A stretch of 64,000 bases of DNA, taken from Micromonospora polyrhachis. Lineage in GTDB: Bacteria > Actinomycetota > Actinomycetes > Mycobacteriales > Micromonosporaceae. Below, one piece after another: positions 37,927 through 48,603 of this stretch. Position 1 is the first letter of the stretch; each line of letters starts with the position of its first letter. The position numbers and the translations under genes were made by a program. Under the pieces are notes generated by a model. It did not search any database, had not been told where the DNA came from, and saw only the letters and a list, made by a program, of their open reading frames with translations. Where the stretch lies: positions 1,426,001 to 1,490,000 of the forward strand of contig NZ_JACHJW010000001.1 in NCBI RefSeq assembly GCF_014203835.1, written 5' to 3'.

Positions 37927-38761
37927 GCTCGATTGCGACCCGCGCAATAAACTCGACCGACCTGGCCGGGCTGAGCGCCATCCGCGCCAGTCTATCCGCG
38001 GTCCGGCGGAAGATGGCCACCTGATCCGGCTCCTCCAGGAACACGCTGGACATCTTCGGCTCCTGGTGCACCACGGACGGCTCGCGCTCGAAGTCCAGGA
38101 TCAGGAACGGCCCGTCCAGCCCGGGGTGCCCACCGACGCCGAACGGCAACACCTGCAGCCTCACGTGCGGACTCTCGGCTAGTTCAACGAGACGCCGCAA
38201 CTGCCGGGCCATCACCCGCCGATCACCAAGCACCCGACGCAGTGCAATTTCGTCCACAATGGCGTGCAGCTGCGGCGGTTGCGGACGTTTGAGGATCACC
38301 TGCCGACTCTGCCGGGCGGTCACCCGGACCCGCGCCTCGGCCTCTGGGATGCCAATCGCCCGCATCACCGCACGAGTGTAATCCTCGGTTTGCAGCAGGC
38401 CGGGCACCAGCATCGGCTCCCAACTGGTCAGCCGGCTGGTCTGCTCCTCCAGTTGGAAGAAGGTCTTCGACCAGGGGGTAAGTCCCGGGCCGAGCCGCTC
38501 CCACCAGCCGCGCTCGTGCGCCCGTTCCGTCATGGCGAGCAGCCGTTTGCGTTCCGCCCCGATCACGCCGTAGACCACCAGCAGCGAGGCGACATCCTCG
38601 GGCCGGATGCCCTGCTGCCCGGTCTCCATTCTGGACAGCCGCGACGGCTGCCAGCCCAGTTGTTTGCATACCACCAACGCGGTCAGGCTCCGCGCCTTGC
38701 GAAGCTGCCGCAACTCCCCACCGAGCCCTCGGCCGACCACCGTGGGCAAAATTTGCCGCAC
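37913..38761 (-). CDS. XRE-family HTH regulator with DUF5753 domain (Scr1/WhiJ type)
   Basis: A 282-residue protein. The N-terminal helix-turn-helix (ELRQLRKARSLTALVVCKQL with PSRLSRMETGQQGI) is followed by the DUF5753 domain, whose marks are TSRLTSWEPMLVPGLLQTED, the QVILKRPQPP segment, LHAIVDEIALRRVLG, LQVLPFGVGGHPGLDGPF and the terminal SVVHQEPK region. DUF5753 is a ligand-sensing or interaction domain of unknown ligand. It pairs with DUF397 downstream and is divergent from a small unknown gene. TTG 38764 and GTG 38761 are both possible, with GGAGGG nearby. Confidence 0.92.
   Translation of the reverse strand: MRQILPTVVGRGLGGELRQLRKARSLTALVVCKQLGWQPSRLSRMETGQQGIRPEDVASLLVVYGVIGAERKRLLAMTERAHERGWWERLGPGLTPWSKTFFQLEEQTSRLTSWEPMLVPGLLQTEDYTRAVMRAIGIPEAEARVRVTARQSRQVILKRPQPPQLHAIVDEIALRRVLGDRRVMARQLRRLVELAESPHVRLQVLPFGVGGHPGLDGPFLILDFEREPSVVHQEPKMSSVFLEEPDQVAIFRRTADRLARMALSPARSVEFIARVAIEHERE
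38745..38757. promoter_or_regulatory. Palindrome at the XRE gene start, possible operator
   Basis: GGCAAAATTTGCC is a perfect 13-base palindrome just inside the 5' end of the XRE gene. A half copy, CAATTTTGC, follows at once at 38762-38770. In a 70% GC genome this A/T-rich palindrome stands out and may be the autoregulatory site. Confidence 0.45.
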
Positions 38762-38872
38762 CAATTTTGCACCCTCCGCAATCCGTTGACTCCGATGCGT
38801 GCAGGCGAAACTCTAAACAGGAATTGCACGACAACGCAACAGGGCTTTGGTCAGCGATTGGAGGGAGTCAAG

Positions 38873-39343
38873 TTGCCGATTGATCAATTGGCGTCGGGCG
38901 AGCAAAAGGCAGACGGCGTGCCGGTGGCACATGGCGAGCAGGTGGAGAACGACGACCGGACGGCGACGGAAAAGCAAATACCGAGGCGTGTATTGATGCC
39001 CTGGGCCGAGCCGTACGATCCGGCTAATTCCCCCGGGCCGATTCCGTCCGTGGTGGAGCGCTTCCGGTGGCGGCCGGATCGGCCGGCAGCGCCGAGCGAG
39101 GCGGAGCGGGAAGCGGCACGCTACACGGTGGTGCTCGTCTCCCCCGACGCGGCCGAGTCAATGGGACGCCCTCGGTACGACGTGGGCCTGCGGGTCTACC
39201 AGGACGACGACCTGGCACACGACGCGCTCGACCTGGACGAGGCGGTCGACATGATCGAGAAAGCCTGCGGCGAGCCGATCACGTTGGTGGAACACCGCGC
39301 CGACCTGACCTACTGGACCGTCCGCGTCCGCCCGTCATCCTGA
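38873..39343 (+). CDS. Unknown 156-residue protein divergent from the XRE gene
   Basis: The N-terminal 70 residues are polar and likely disordered (ASGEQKADGVPVAHGEQ). The C-terminal part is a compact alpha/beta domain: ARYTVVLVSPDAAESMGRPR, YDVGLRVYQDDDLAHDALDL, EAVDMIEKACGEP, TLVEHRADLTYWTVRV. TTG at 38873 follows GGGAG at good distance; ATG at 38996 would give only the domain. The divergent position suggests control by the XRE regulator. Not a recognised family. Confidence 0.6.
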   Translation: MPIDQLASGEQKADGVPVAHGEQVENDDRTATEKQIPRRVLMPWAEPYDPANSPGPIPSVVERFRWRPDRPAAPSEAEREAARYTVVLVSPDAAESMGRPRYDVGLRVYQDDDLAHDALDLDEAVDMIEKACGEPITLVEHRADLTYWTVRVRPSS

Positions 39344-39471
39344 CGCTTCCGCCCTGCCGCTCCCATTCCTGCTCTGCCGCTCCTGCTCCTGCTCCTGACG
39401 ATCTCGCCCCTGCCGATCGAGCAGCCAATCGAGCGGCATCGTCGAGCAGCGCCACCGCGCGGCAACAACGT

Positions 39472-39527
39472 GATCAGGACTCCATGGACGTTACAACCGG
39501 CAAGGTAAGGTCCATGGAGTCCTGGTC
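39472..39527. terminator. 18-bp inverted repeat with 20-base loop
   Basis: GATCAGGACTCCATGGAC (39472-39489) pairs with GTCCATGGAGTCCTGGTC (39510-39527) with one mismatch. It lies between the convergent unknown gene and thiolase gene ends, so it may end both. The flanking sequence (39344-39640) holds only degenerate CTGCTC-type repeats and no gene. Confidence 0.6.
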
Positions 39528-39641
39528 ACCAAGACTTTCGGGCGCCTCGGCCGGTGGATACTTCCCGGGGCCTTTCGCCGGGGAATGTTTCCCGGACCTT
39601 GGCCAGAGAGGCACCCCGGAGCCTCGGCGGAAGCGAACGGA

Positions 39642-40844
<1,203 letters not shown>

Positions 40845-40936
40845 GTCAGGCAGGATAGCCAGGACTTTTCCCGACGTCAGGTCCGGTGCCTGCCGGTGTG
40901 GAACCGGTGACGGCGGTATCGGACCGATCGCCGGGA

Positions 40937-40942
40937 TAGATT
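40937..40942 (+). promoter_or_regulatory. -10 box TAGATT of a probably leaderless promoter
   Basis: TAGATT ends 7 bases before the ATG at 40950, and no Shine-Dalgarno sequence is visible in between. It forms a divergent promoter pair with the TATCCT box of the thiolase gene. Confidence 0.45.
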
Positions 40943-40949
40943 TGTCGGC

Positions 40950-41915
<966 letters not shown>

Positions 41916-41923
41916 CCGCAGGC

Positions 41924-42655
41924 GTGGCTGACGGCAGCCGTACCCGGGGAGCAGCTGAACCGGCCGGCCGTACCCGGCAGGTTGCTGCGCCGGGCATCCG
42001 TACCCGGATCGTGGTCGCGCTGGCCGCAGCCGGCTGCGCGGTCGGCGGCAGCGTCGCGGTGGTGGTCGCGGTGGTCGCCGGTCCGGGTCCGGGCCTGACC
42101 GGGTACGTCAGCGAGGCCGGCGTCGCGGCCAGCTCGTACGCGACGACGTTCCGGTTGGGGATCTTCGGCCTCGCCGCCGCCCTGCTCCTGCTCGGTACCG
42201 TGCTGTGGCCGGCGGCGCGGCTGGCCGCCGCCCTGCTGCTGACCAGCGGCCTGCTGACGGTGATCTCCGGGGCGGTGACCTGCTCCGACGGCTGCCCCCT
42301 GCCACCGTTCGAGCGGGCCACCGTCGCCGACCTGGTACATGGCGGAGCGAGTATCGCGGCAGTGGCGGCGGCGGTACTGGCCATGCTGGCGGTGCTGGTG
42401 TCGCCCGCCGCGTCCCGGGCGCTACGCCTGCTCTCCGGCGGTGCCGCCGCCATGGCGCTGCCCCTGTCGGCAACGGTCGGCCTGGGCATCCTGCTGGTCG
42501 GCCGAGGCGTGCTGGTCGGTGTGGTGGAGCGGCTGCTGCTGGCGCTCGTCACGCTCTGGGTAATCGCCGCCGCTACGACGGCGGTCATCCAACACCGCAC
42601 CACGGTGGTCGTACAACACCGGTCGTCGAGTCGGTTGTTCCACGAACCGCCGTAA
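41924..42655 (+). CDS. DUF998 family membrane protein
   Basis: A 243-residue protein with six predicted membrane helices (about residues 28-52, 70-94, 98-118, 140-162, 168-190 and 195-222) and an Ala/Val/Leu-rich composition. The order and the loop CSDGCPLPPFERATVADLVH match DUF998 proteins of actinobacteria as recalled. Start is GTG 41924, 8 bases after the previous stop, so probably co-transcribed. The role is unknown. Its C-terminal tail is basic and cytoplasmic. Confidence 0.75.
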   Translation: MADGSRTRGAAEPAGRTRQVAAPGIRTRIVVALAAAGCAVGGSVAVVVAVVAGPGPGLTGYVSEAGVAASSYATTFRLGIFGLAAALLLLGTVLWPAARLAAALLLTSGLLTVISGAVTCSDGCPLPPFERATVADLVHGGASIAAVAAAVLAMLAVLVSPAASRALRLLSGGAAAMALPLSATVGLGILLVGRGVLVGVVERLLLALVTLWVIAAATTAVIQHRTTVVVQHRSSSRLFHEPP

Positions 42656-42860
42656 GGATCATCACGGCCGCCGCTCCTTCCGCCAAGCTGGCCCGACGAG
42701 TATGATCACCGACGATGGTCAATGTCTGGTCTCTCACCAACCGCCTGTATGTCGATCTGCGACTGCAGGCCAGCGGCATCTGTCGCGTTCAGCCGCCCCG
42801 CTGACCGCTGATCCCGCCGCCTCCGGACGCCCATTTCCGGACCAGACCTCTTGGAACGCC

Positions 42861-44195
42861 ATGTCGACCGCTTCCCGCAGTGTGCCCTCGCTCTCCCGCA
42901 AGGTGCCCTTCTCCCTCCAGATCCTGCTCGGCCTGTTGCTCGGCGTCGGCCTGGGCTATCTGGCCCGGGCCAACGACATCTCCTGGCTCGGCACCACCCT
43001 CGACACCGTCGGCAGCCTCTTCATCCAGTTGCTGAAGCTCGCCGTACCCCCGCTCGTCTTCACCGCCATCGTGGTGAGCGTGGTCAGCCTGCGTGGGGTG
43101 ACCAACGCCGCCCGGCTGGCCGGCAAGACCCTGCTCTGGTTCGCCATCACCGCCCTGGTCTCGGTCGGTGTCGGCATCGGCCTGGGCCTGATCACCAACC
43201 CCGGCCGGGGCGTCACCCTCGACATCGCCGGTGCCACCGCACCCAAGAAGACCGGGACCTGGACCGACTTCCTCACCGGCATCGTTCCGACCAACCCGGT
43301 CGGCGCGTTCGTCGACGGCAACGTGCTCCAGATCGTCTTCCTCGCCGTGGTGATCGGCTTCGCGGCGCTGCTCGTCGGCAAGGCCGCCGAACCGTTCGTG
43401 GACCTCAACCGGGCCCTGCTGGAGATCGTTCAGAAGGCGCTCTGGTGGGTCATCCGGCTCGCCCCGCTGGGCACCCTCGGGCTGATCGGCCACGCCGTCG
43501 AGGCGTACGGCTGGGATCTGCTCGCCCCGCTGGCAACCTTCACCACCGCCGTCTACGTCGGCTGCGCGATCGTGCTCTTCATCGTCTACCCGGTGGTGCT
43601 GATCGCCGCCGGGCGGCTCAACCCGCTGCGCTTCTTCGCCGGGGCCTGGCCGGCCATCCAGTTGGCGTTCGTCTCCCGCTCCTCGGTGGGCACCATGCCG
43701 GTGACCCAGCGGTCGGTGGAGCGGCTCGGCGTCCCCCGCGAGTACGCCTCGTTCGCCGTTCCCTTCGGGGCCACCACGAAGATGGACGGCTGCGCCGCCA
43801 TCTATCCGGCGCTGGCCGCCATCTTCGTCGCCCAGGTCTTCGGCGTGGCCCTGCGCCCGGTCGACTACCTGTTGATCGCCTTCGTCTCGGTGGTCGGCTC
43901 GGCCGCCACCGCCGGCCTGACCGGGGCGATCGTGATGCTCACCCTCACCCTCAGCACGCTGGGCCTGCCACTGGCCGGTGCCGGTCTGCTCCTGGCGATC
44001 GACCCGATCGTGGACATGATCCGTACCGCCACGAACGTCGCTGGGCAGGCGCTGGTGCCGACGGTCGTCGCCGCCCGGGAGGGCATCCTGGACCGGACCG
44101 CGTACGACTCGGCCGGCCGGCGTGGCCTGGACGAGGAGAGCGCGTCGGTCGTCGAGCCCACTCGCCCGGACAGTCCGGCTCCCGTCCCCGCCTGA
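42861..44195 (+). CDS. Dicarboxylate/amino acid:cation symporter (DAACS, GltP/DctA type)
   Basis: A 444-residue transporter. The first helix VPFSLQILLGLLLGVGLGYL and the re-entrant hairpin segment FVSRSSVGTMPVTQRSVERLG correspond to HP1; FGATTKMDGCAAIYPALAAI is the helix-7 motif of the family (T-K-M-D-G) and STLGLPLAGAGLLLAIDPI-type sequence covers HP2 (D-P-I-x-D-M-x-R-T-x-x-N-V). Homologues import C4-dicarboxylates, glutamate or aspartate with H+ or Na+. ATG at 42861 follows GGAA; an earlier in-frame ATG at 42702 reaches into unrelated upstream sequence. Confidence 0.92.
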   Translation: MSTASRSVPSLSRKVPFSLQILLGLLLGVGLGYLARANDISWLGTTLDTVGSLFIQLLKLAVPPLVFTAIVVSVVSLRGVTNAARLAGKTLLWFAITALVSVGVGIGLGLITNPGRGVTLDIAGATAPKKTGTWTDFLTGIVPTNPVGAFVDGNVLQIVFLAVVIGFAALLVGKAAEPFVDLNRALLEIVQKALWWVIRLAPLGTLGLIGHAVEAYGWDLLAPLATFTTAVYVGCAIVLFIVYPVVLIAAGRLNPLRFFAGAWPAIQLAFVSRSSVGTMPVTQRSVERLGVPREYASFAVPFGATTKMDGCAAIYPALAAIFVAQVFGVALRPVDYLLIAFVSVVGSAATAGLTGAIVMLTLTLSTLGLPLAGAGLLLAIDPIVDMIRTATNVAGQALVPTVVAAREGILDRTAYDSAGRRGLDEESASVVEPTRPDSPAPVPA

Positions 44196-44200
44196 TGTGG

Positions 44201-44245
44201 GAAAGGGCCCCTTCCTATCGCTTTTGCCTGGGAAGGGGCCCTTTC
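44201..44245. repeat. Dispersed GGAAGGGGCCC palindromic repeat, copy with 15-bp stem
   Basis: GAAAGGGCCCCTTCC pairs perfectly with GGAAGGGGCCCTTTC across a 15-base loop containing TATCGCTTTTG. It starts 5 bases past the symporter stop and may terminate it. The loop and arms match the element at 51068 and the degenerate one at 30165. Confidence 0.7.
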
Positions 44246-44286
44246 GTATGCCGTCAGAAGAGTGATGCTCACCCCTTGCGCTCGAT

Positions 44287-44310
44287 GTGTTGGCGATATA
44301 TCGTCAACAC
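44287..44310. promoter_or_regulatory. PadR-type operator palindrome
   Basis: A 24-base inverted repeat, GTGTTGGCGATA facing TATCGTCAACAC, has one mismatch and the A/T-rich core CGATATATCG. It ends 27 bases before the regulator's ATG and probably covers its promoter, giving autorepression. Confidence 0.65.
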
Positions 44311-44337
44311 ATCGACGACAGAACGGGGAACAGAGAT

Positions 44338-44958
44338 ATGAGCTTCCATCGACAACAACTTCACGTCATGCATGACATGAGCGATATGCACGACCGCGCC
44401 CGGATGCGCGGCTTCGGCTTCCCACCCGGCCCTGGCTCACACGGCCACGGTGGTCATGGCGGTCACGGCTCCCGGGGAGGCAGTTGGGGCGGCGGCCGTG
44501 GCCGAGGCCGAGGTCGCCGGCCCAACGTCCGGGGTGCCGTGCTGGCGCTGCTCACCGAGGGGCCGATGCACGGATACGAGATGATCCAGGAGATCGACTC
44601 CCGCACCGGTGGCGCCTGGCGTCCCAGCCCGGGATCGATCTACCCCACCCTGCAACTCCTGGAGGACGAGGGCGTCATCGCCAACGCGGCCGATTCGGCC
44701 GGCGGCGGGCGCAAGCGGTTCGCGTTGACCGAAACGGGTCAGGACGAGGCAACGCGAGCAGCGCAGTCCCCACCCTGGGACGACTTCGCCCCGGGCACCG
44801 TCAGTAGCTGGCACGAGATGCGCGACGCCGGGTTCCAGGCGATGAACGCGTTGCGCCAGGTCATGATGACCGGCACCGACGATCAGCGGGAACGGGCCGC
44901 TCAGGTGCTCGGCGAGACCCGGCGCAAGCTCTATGCCATCCTCGCCGAGTCAGAGTGA
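44338..44958 (+). CDS. PadR-family regulator with a His/Gly-rich N-terminal extension
   Basis: A 206-residue protein. The PadR winged helix occupies residues about 60-135: RGAVLALLTEGPMHGYEMIQ, SPGSIYPTLQLLEDEGVIAN and the wing GGGRKRFALTETG. The C-terminal helical part dimerises. The first 60 residues carry repeated H-G-G-H / H-V-M-H-D-M-S-D-M-H and an Arg/Gly tail, which is not part of PadR and could bind metal or nucleic acid (inference). GGGGAAC precedes the ATG; an earlier frame to 44287 would be inside the operator. Confidence 0.9.
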   Translation: MSFHRQQLHVMHDMSDMHDRARMRGFGFPPGPGSHGHGGHGGHGSRGGSWGGGRGRGRGRRPNVRGAVLALLTEGPMHGYEMIQEIDSRTGGAWRPSPGSIYPTLQLLEDEGVIANAADSAGGGRKRFALTETGQDEATRAAQSPPWDDFAPGTVSSWHEMRDAGFQAMNALRQVMMTGTDDQRERAAQVLGETRRKLYAILAESE

Positions 44959-45051
44959 CCAGTTCGGAGTGATCCGCACTGTGCGGTGATCGCCCAAACC
45001 GGGTGACGGCACGACGCGCCCCGACCTATCCCACTGGCACGTCAATTCGCG

Positions 45052-45091
45052 GGATCAGTGGCTATTCAACGGGGGATAGCCACTGATCCCG
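45052..45091. terminator. 15-bp stem hairpin between padR and GNAT genes
   Basis: GGGATCAGTGGCTAT pairs perfectly with its complement across a 10-base loop. It lies between the 3' ends of two convergent genes and probably ends both. Confidence 0.7.
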
Positions 45092-45131
45092 GTGACCTTT
45101 GTGCGGCGGGCAGTGCGGCTACACCTGCGGC

Positions 45132-45971
45132 TCAGAACAGCACGGTGGCGAAGGTGCCAGCCGAACGGAACCCGCACCGCTCGTAGACCCGACGGGCCGG
45201 GGCGTTGTAGTCGTTGACGTAGAGGCTGACCGTGGGCGCCACCCGGGCCAACGCGTCGCGTACCACCGCCGCCATCGCCGGCCCGGCCAGCCCGCGCCCC
45301 CGCCATTCGGGCGCCACCCAGACGCCCTGGACCTGAGCGGTACGCCGGGTGACGACAGCCAACTCGGCCTTGAAGACCACCTGACCGTCCACGAACCGGG
45401 CGTATGCCCGTTTCGTACGGACCAGATCGGTGACCCGCCGTCGGTAGCCGATCCCGCCATCCTCCGCGAACGGCGAGACCCCGACCTCCTCGGTATACAT
45501 TGCCACCGCCGCCGGCAGGAGCAGCTCGACCTCCGTCGACTGCACCAGGCGCACCTCGGGATCCGCAGCGATCTCCGGTACGGCGTCCGTGACCAGCAGC
45601 GGCTGGTTGGGCCGGATGTCCCGAGCTGGTCCCCAGTGCGGGGACAAGCGACCCCAGAGATCCAGTACGGCGTCCGCCCGCCCGACGATCGACGAGCAGA
45701 TCCGCTCCTCGGCGGCGAGCAACTCCGTGAACGCCGCGATCGCTGGCGCGTCGGCGAGCACCGGTGTGAGGTGGCCGCCGAACCAGCAGAGCGACTCCAC
45801 CCGGCGACGCGCACCGTAGCCGAAGATCCGCCCCTCGGCCCGCCACCAGGACAGGCCATTCGCGGCGACCTGTTCAGCCACCTGGGCACTCGCGATCGGA
45901 TCGAGATCGAGAAGCTTCTCGACCGCTCCGCGTTCGGTTTCCCCCAACTGCCGTACCGGCACCGTCAGCAC
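45132..45971 (-). CDS. GNAT acetyltransferase with N-terminal DUF4081 domain (Rv2867c-like)
   Basis: A 279-residue protein of the size of M. tuberculosis Rv2867c. The N-terminal DUF4081 half contains RRVESLCWFGGHLTPVLAD; the C-terminal GNAT half has AELAVVTRRTAQVQGVWVAP and EWRGRGLAGPAMAAVVRDAL, where R-G-R-G-L-A binds acetyl-CoA, ending with VYERCGFRSAGT. GTG at 45971 begins the conserved V-L-T-V-P-V-R; the frame extends to 46043. In M. tuberculosis this gene lies directly beside ispG; here an MFS gene separates them. Its target is not known. Confidence 0.9.
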   Translation of the reverse strand: MLTVPVRQLGETERGAVEKLLDLDPIASAQVAEQVAANGLSWWRAEGRIFGYGARRRVESLCWFGGHLTPVLADAPAIAAFTELLAAEERICSSIVGRADAVLDLWGRLSPHWGPARDIRPNQPLLVTDAVPEIAADPEVRLVQSTEVELLLPAAVAMYTEEVGVSPFAEDGGIGYRRRVTDLVRTKRAYARFVDGQVVFKAELAVVTRRTAQVQGVWVAPEWRGRGLAGPAMAAVVRDALARVAPTVSLYVNDYNAPARRVYERCGFRSAGTFATVLF

Positions 45972-46062
45972 TCTCTCAGGGTGCCAGATCGGCAGCGGCC
46001 AGACAGGCTCGACGCCATGCTGCGGGACGACAGCATCAACCACACAAGCCCGTCAGGCAACG

Positions 46063-47292
46063 TCAGGCCACCCCGACCGCCTCTGCCTCCGGCTCCAACG
46101 TCCGGGTCCGCGCCGCCCAGCGCACCACCGGCGGCACCAGGAGGCCGAGCCCGACGAACATGACACCAAGCACCAACCAGCCTGGCGCACCCCAGGCGAC
46201 GGCGAGCGTGGTCACCACGACCGGGGCGACCATTCCGCCCAACTCCATGCCCATCGCGTACGCCCCCTGGTACTGCCCGTGGGCGTGGGCCGGAGCCAGC
46301 CCGAACGAGATGCCCCACCCGGCGGCGGAGTGCCAGAGTTCGCCGATCACGTGGGCGAGCGCCCCGGCGACGAGTAGCGCTATGGCGACGCTGGTCGGCA
46401 CCGAGCCACTGGCGGCGAAGAGCGCGCAGGCGGCGGCGATCGCCAGCCCGGCCCGGCGGGAGGCGCGCGCCGCACCGGTGATCTGCTCGGTGCCCCGCGA
46501 GGCCCGAACCTGGAAGAGCACCACCATGGTGGTGTTCACCAACAGCAGTACGGAGATGAGCCAGCGCGGGGCGGAGGTGTGCTGGGCGATCCACAGCGGC
46601 AGGGCGATGTTGAGCAGCCCGAAGTGCATCGACATCAGCCCGTCGAGCACGGTGAACGCGAGGAACGGCCGGTCCCGGAGCGCGACCAGTCGGGGGCCGG
46701 TCGCCGGGGCCGGGACCGGCGGGATCGGGGCGAGCCGGGTGAGGATCGCCGCTGCGGCAAGCTCGCTGACCGCGTTGACCAGGATCAGTGCCACGAAGCT
46801 GGCACGGGTGTCGACGGCGATGCCGATTCCGGCGAGAGCGGCACCGACCGAGATCCCCACGTTGGTGGTGGCCCGCAGGTAGGCCCGGGTACGGACCCGT
46901 TGTTCGGCCGGGATGGCGCCGGCGATCACCGCGCCCTGGGCACCGCGATAGGCGGCGCTGGCCAGGGCCGTACCGATGCCGACCGCGAGGAATGCCGGGA
47001 ACGACCGTACGGTGGTCAGCAGCGCGGTCATCCCGCTACCGGCCAGCAGGGCGACGATCTGGATGCGGCGCGGACCGTGGCGATCGGCGAGGTAGCCCAT
47101 CGGGGTGCTGGCGACGAGGCCGACCAGTGCGAAGACGCTGAGTCCGAGGCCGACCTGGCCGACCGACAGACCGACCGACCGGGTCAGGAAGAGGGCGCTG
47201 GCGGCCAACCAGGTCCCGCGGCCAACGGTGCGGACCAGGGTGGCGAGGGTGAGGACCCGGGCCGGACCCGGTTCGGGTAGGAGTCGTCGCAC
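46063..47292 (-). CDS. MFS transporter
   Basis: A 409-residue protein with 12 predicted helices. The loop 2-3 motif G-x-L-A-D-R-x-G-x-R appears as MGYLADRHGPRRIQIVALLA, and a weaker form recurs in the second half. No sub-family is certain; drug or metabolite export is the usual function. GTG at 47292 has a TAAAGT box 6 bases upstream (-10, leaderless). It lies between the ispG and GNAT genes, which adjoin each other in M. tuberculosis, so it is probably a lineage-specific insertion. Confidence 0.88.
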   Translation of the reverse strand: MRRLLPEPGPARVLTLATLVRTVGRGTWLAASALFLTRSVGLSVGQVGLGLSVFALVGLVASTPMGYLADRHGPRRIQIVALLAGSGMTALLTTVRSFPAFLAVGIGTALASAAYRGAQGAVIAGAIPAEQRVRTRAYLRATTNVGISVGAALAGIGIAVDTRASFVALILVNAVSELAAAAILTRLAPIPPVPAPATGPRLVALRDRPFLAFTVLDGLMSMHFGLLNIALPLWIAQHTSAPRWLISVLLLVNTTMVVLFQVRASRGTEQITGAARASRRAGLAIAAACALFAASGSVPTSVAIALLVAGALAHVIGELWHSAAGWGISFGLAPAHAHGQYQGAYAMGMELGGMVAPVVVTTLAVAWGAPGWLVLGVMFVGLGLLVPPVVRWAARTRTLEPEAEAVGVA

Positions 47293-47348
47293 TCGAGGAC
47301 TTTAACAAGACGGACGTACGGTTTGTAAAACCGGTCCCAGGATACGAA

Positions 47349-47384
47349 AGGAGGGCTGGCCCACTCCTCCGGGCCAGCCCTCCT
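47349..47384 (-). terminator. 14-bp stem hairpin after ispG
   Basis: AGGAGGGCTGGCCC pairs perfectly across an 8-base loop (ACTCCTCC). It begins 32 bases past the ispG stop and ahead of the MFS gene promoter, ending the dxr-rip-ispG operon. Confidence 0.7.
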
Positions 47385-47415
47385 CAAGGCAACCGACAGA
47401 ACAATCGGGTACGGC

Positions 47416-48603
47416 TCAGTGCACCGTCACCGTCGCACCACCCGGTACCAGGTCACGAAGGTCGTCGGGCAGTTCGGCACCCATCTCGTCGGCCAGCCGC
47501 AGCGCCTCCTCGATCAGGGTCTCCACGATCTGCGCCTCGGGCACGGTCTTGATCACCTGGCCCCGTACGAAGATCTGGCCCTTGCCGTTGCCGGACGCGA
47601 CACCGAGGTCCGCCTCCCGGGCCTCCCCCGGCCCGTTGACGACGCAGCCCATCACGGCCACCCGCAGCGGCACCGGCAGCCCCTCCAGGCCGGCGGTGAC
47701 CTCCTCGGCCAGCTTGTAGACGTCCACCTGAGCCCGGCCACAGGACGGGCAGGAGACGATCTCCAGGCCCCGCTCACGCAGCCCCAGCGACTCCAGGATC
47801 GCGGCACCGACCTTGATCTCCTCGACCGGCGGGGCGGAGAGCGAGACGCGGATCGTGTCGCCGATCCCCTCGGCCAGCAGCGCGCCGAAGGCGACCGCGG
47901 ACTTGATCGTGCCCTGGAACGCCGGCCCGGCCTCGGTGACCCCCAGGTGCAGTGGGTAGTCGCACTGCTCGGCGAGCTGCCGGTACGCCCGGACCATCAC
48001 CACCGGATCGTTGTGCTTCACGGAGATCTTGATGTCCCGGAAACCGTGCTCCTCGAAGAGTGAGCACTCCCACAGCGCCGACTCGACCAGCGCCTCCGGG
48101 GTCGCCTTGCCGTACTTGGCGAGCAGCCGCTTGTCCAGCGAACCGGCGTTGACCCCGATCCGGATCGGCACCCCGGCGGCGGAGGCCGCCCGGGCGATCT
48201 CCTTCACCTTGTCGTCGAACTGCCGGATGTTGCCCGGGTTGACCCGGACCGCCGCGCAGCCGGCGTCGATGGCGGCGAAGACGTACTTCGGTTGGAAGTG
48301 GATGTCGGCGATGACCGGGATCTGCGACTTCTTCGCGATCGCCGGCAGCGCCTCCACGTCGTCCTGGGACGGTACGGCCACCCGCACGATCTGGCAGCCG
48401 GCGGCGGTCAACTCGGCGATCTGTTGCAGCGTCGCGTTGACGTCGGCGGTCAGCGTGGTGGTCATCGACTGCACCGACACCGGGGCACCGCCGCCCACCG
48501 GGACCGAACCGACCATGATCTGGCGGCTGGCCCGGCGGGGAGCGAGCGGCGTGGGTGGCACGGCGGGCATGCCGAGACTGACTGCGGTCACTGGGGCACT
48601 CAC
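47416..48603 (-). CDS. ispG: Flavodoxin-dependent (E)-4-hydroxy-3-methylbut-2-enyl-diphosphate synthase
   Basis: A 395-residue [4Fe-4S] enzyme of the MEP isoprenoid pathway. The TIM-barrel half opens at [20 protein letters not shown]; the iron-sulfur ligands are in [13 protein letters not shown]-like [10 protein letters not shown] (two Cys) and [13 protein letters not shown] (third Cys and the Glu). [16 protein letters not shown] matches the family. The GTG start overlaps the rip stop by 4 bases (GTGA). Confidence 0.97.
   Translation of the reverse strand: MSAPVTAVSLGMPAVPPTPLAPRRASRQIMVGSVPVGGGAPVSVQSMTTTLTADVNATLQQIAELTAAGCQIVRVAVPSQDDVEALPAIAKKSQIPVIADIHFQPKYVFAAIDAGCAAVRVNPGNIRQFDDKVKEIARAASAAGVPIRIGVNAGSLDKRLLAKYGKATPEALVESALWECSLFEEHGFRDIKISVKHNDPVVMVRAYRQLAEQCDYPLHLGVTEAGPAFQGTIKSAVAFGALLAEGIGDTIRVSLSAPPVEEIKVGAAILESLGLRERGLEIVSCPSCGRAQVDVYKLAEEVTAGLEGLPVPLRVAVMGCVVNGPGEAREADLGVASGNGKGQIFVRGQVIKTVPEAQIVETLIEEALRLADEMGAELPDDLRDLVPGGATVTVH

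Noticed and set aside
42851-44341. A 496-codon frame overlapping the DAACS symporter gene in another frame of the same strand
   Set aside because: The symporter frame carries the T-K-M-D-G motif and hydrophobic helices; the other frame is Arg/Pro/His-rich and repeats its pattern.
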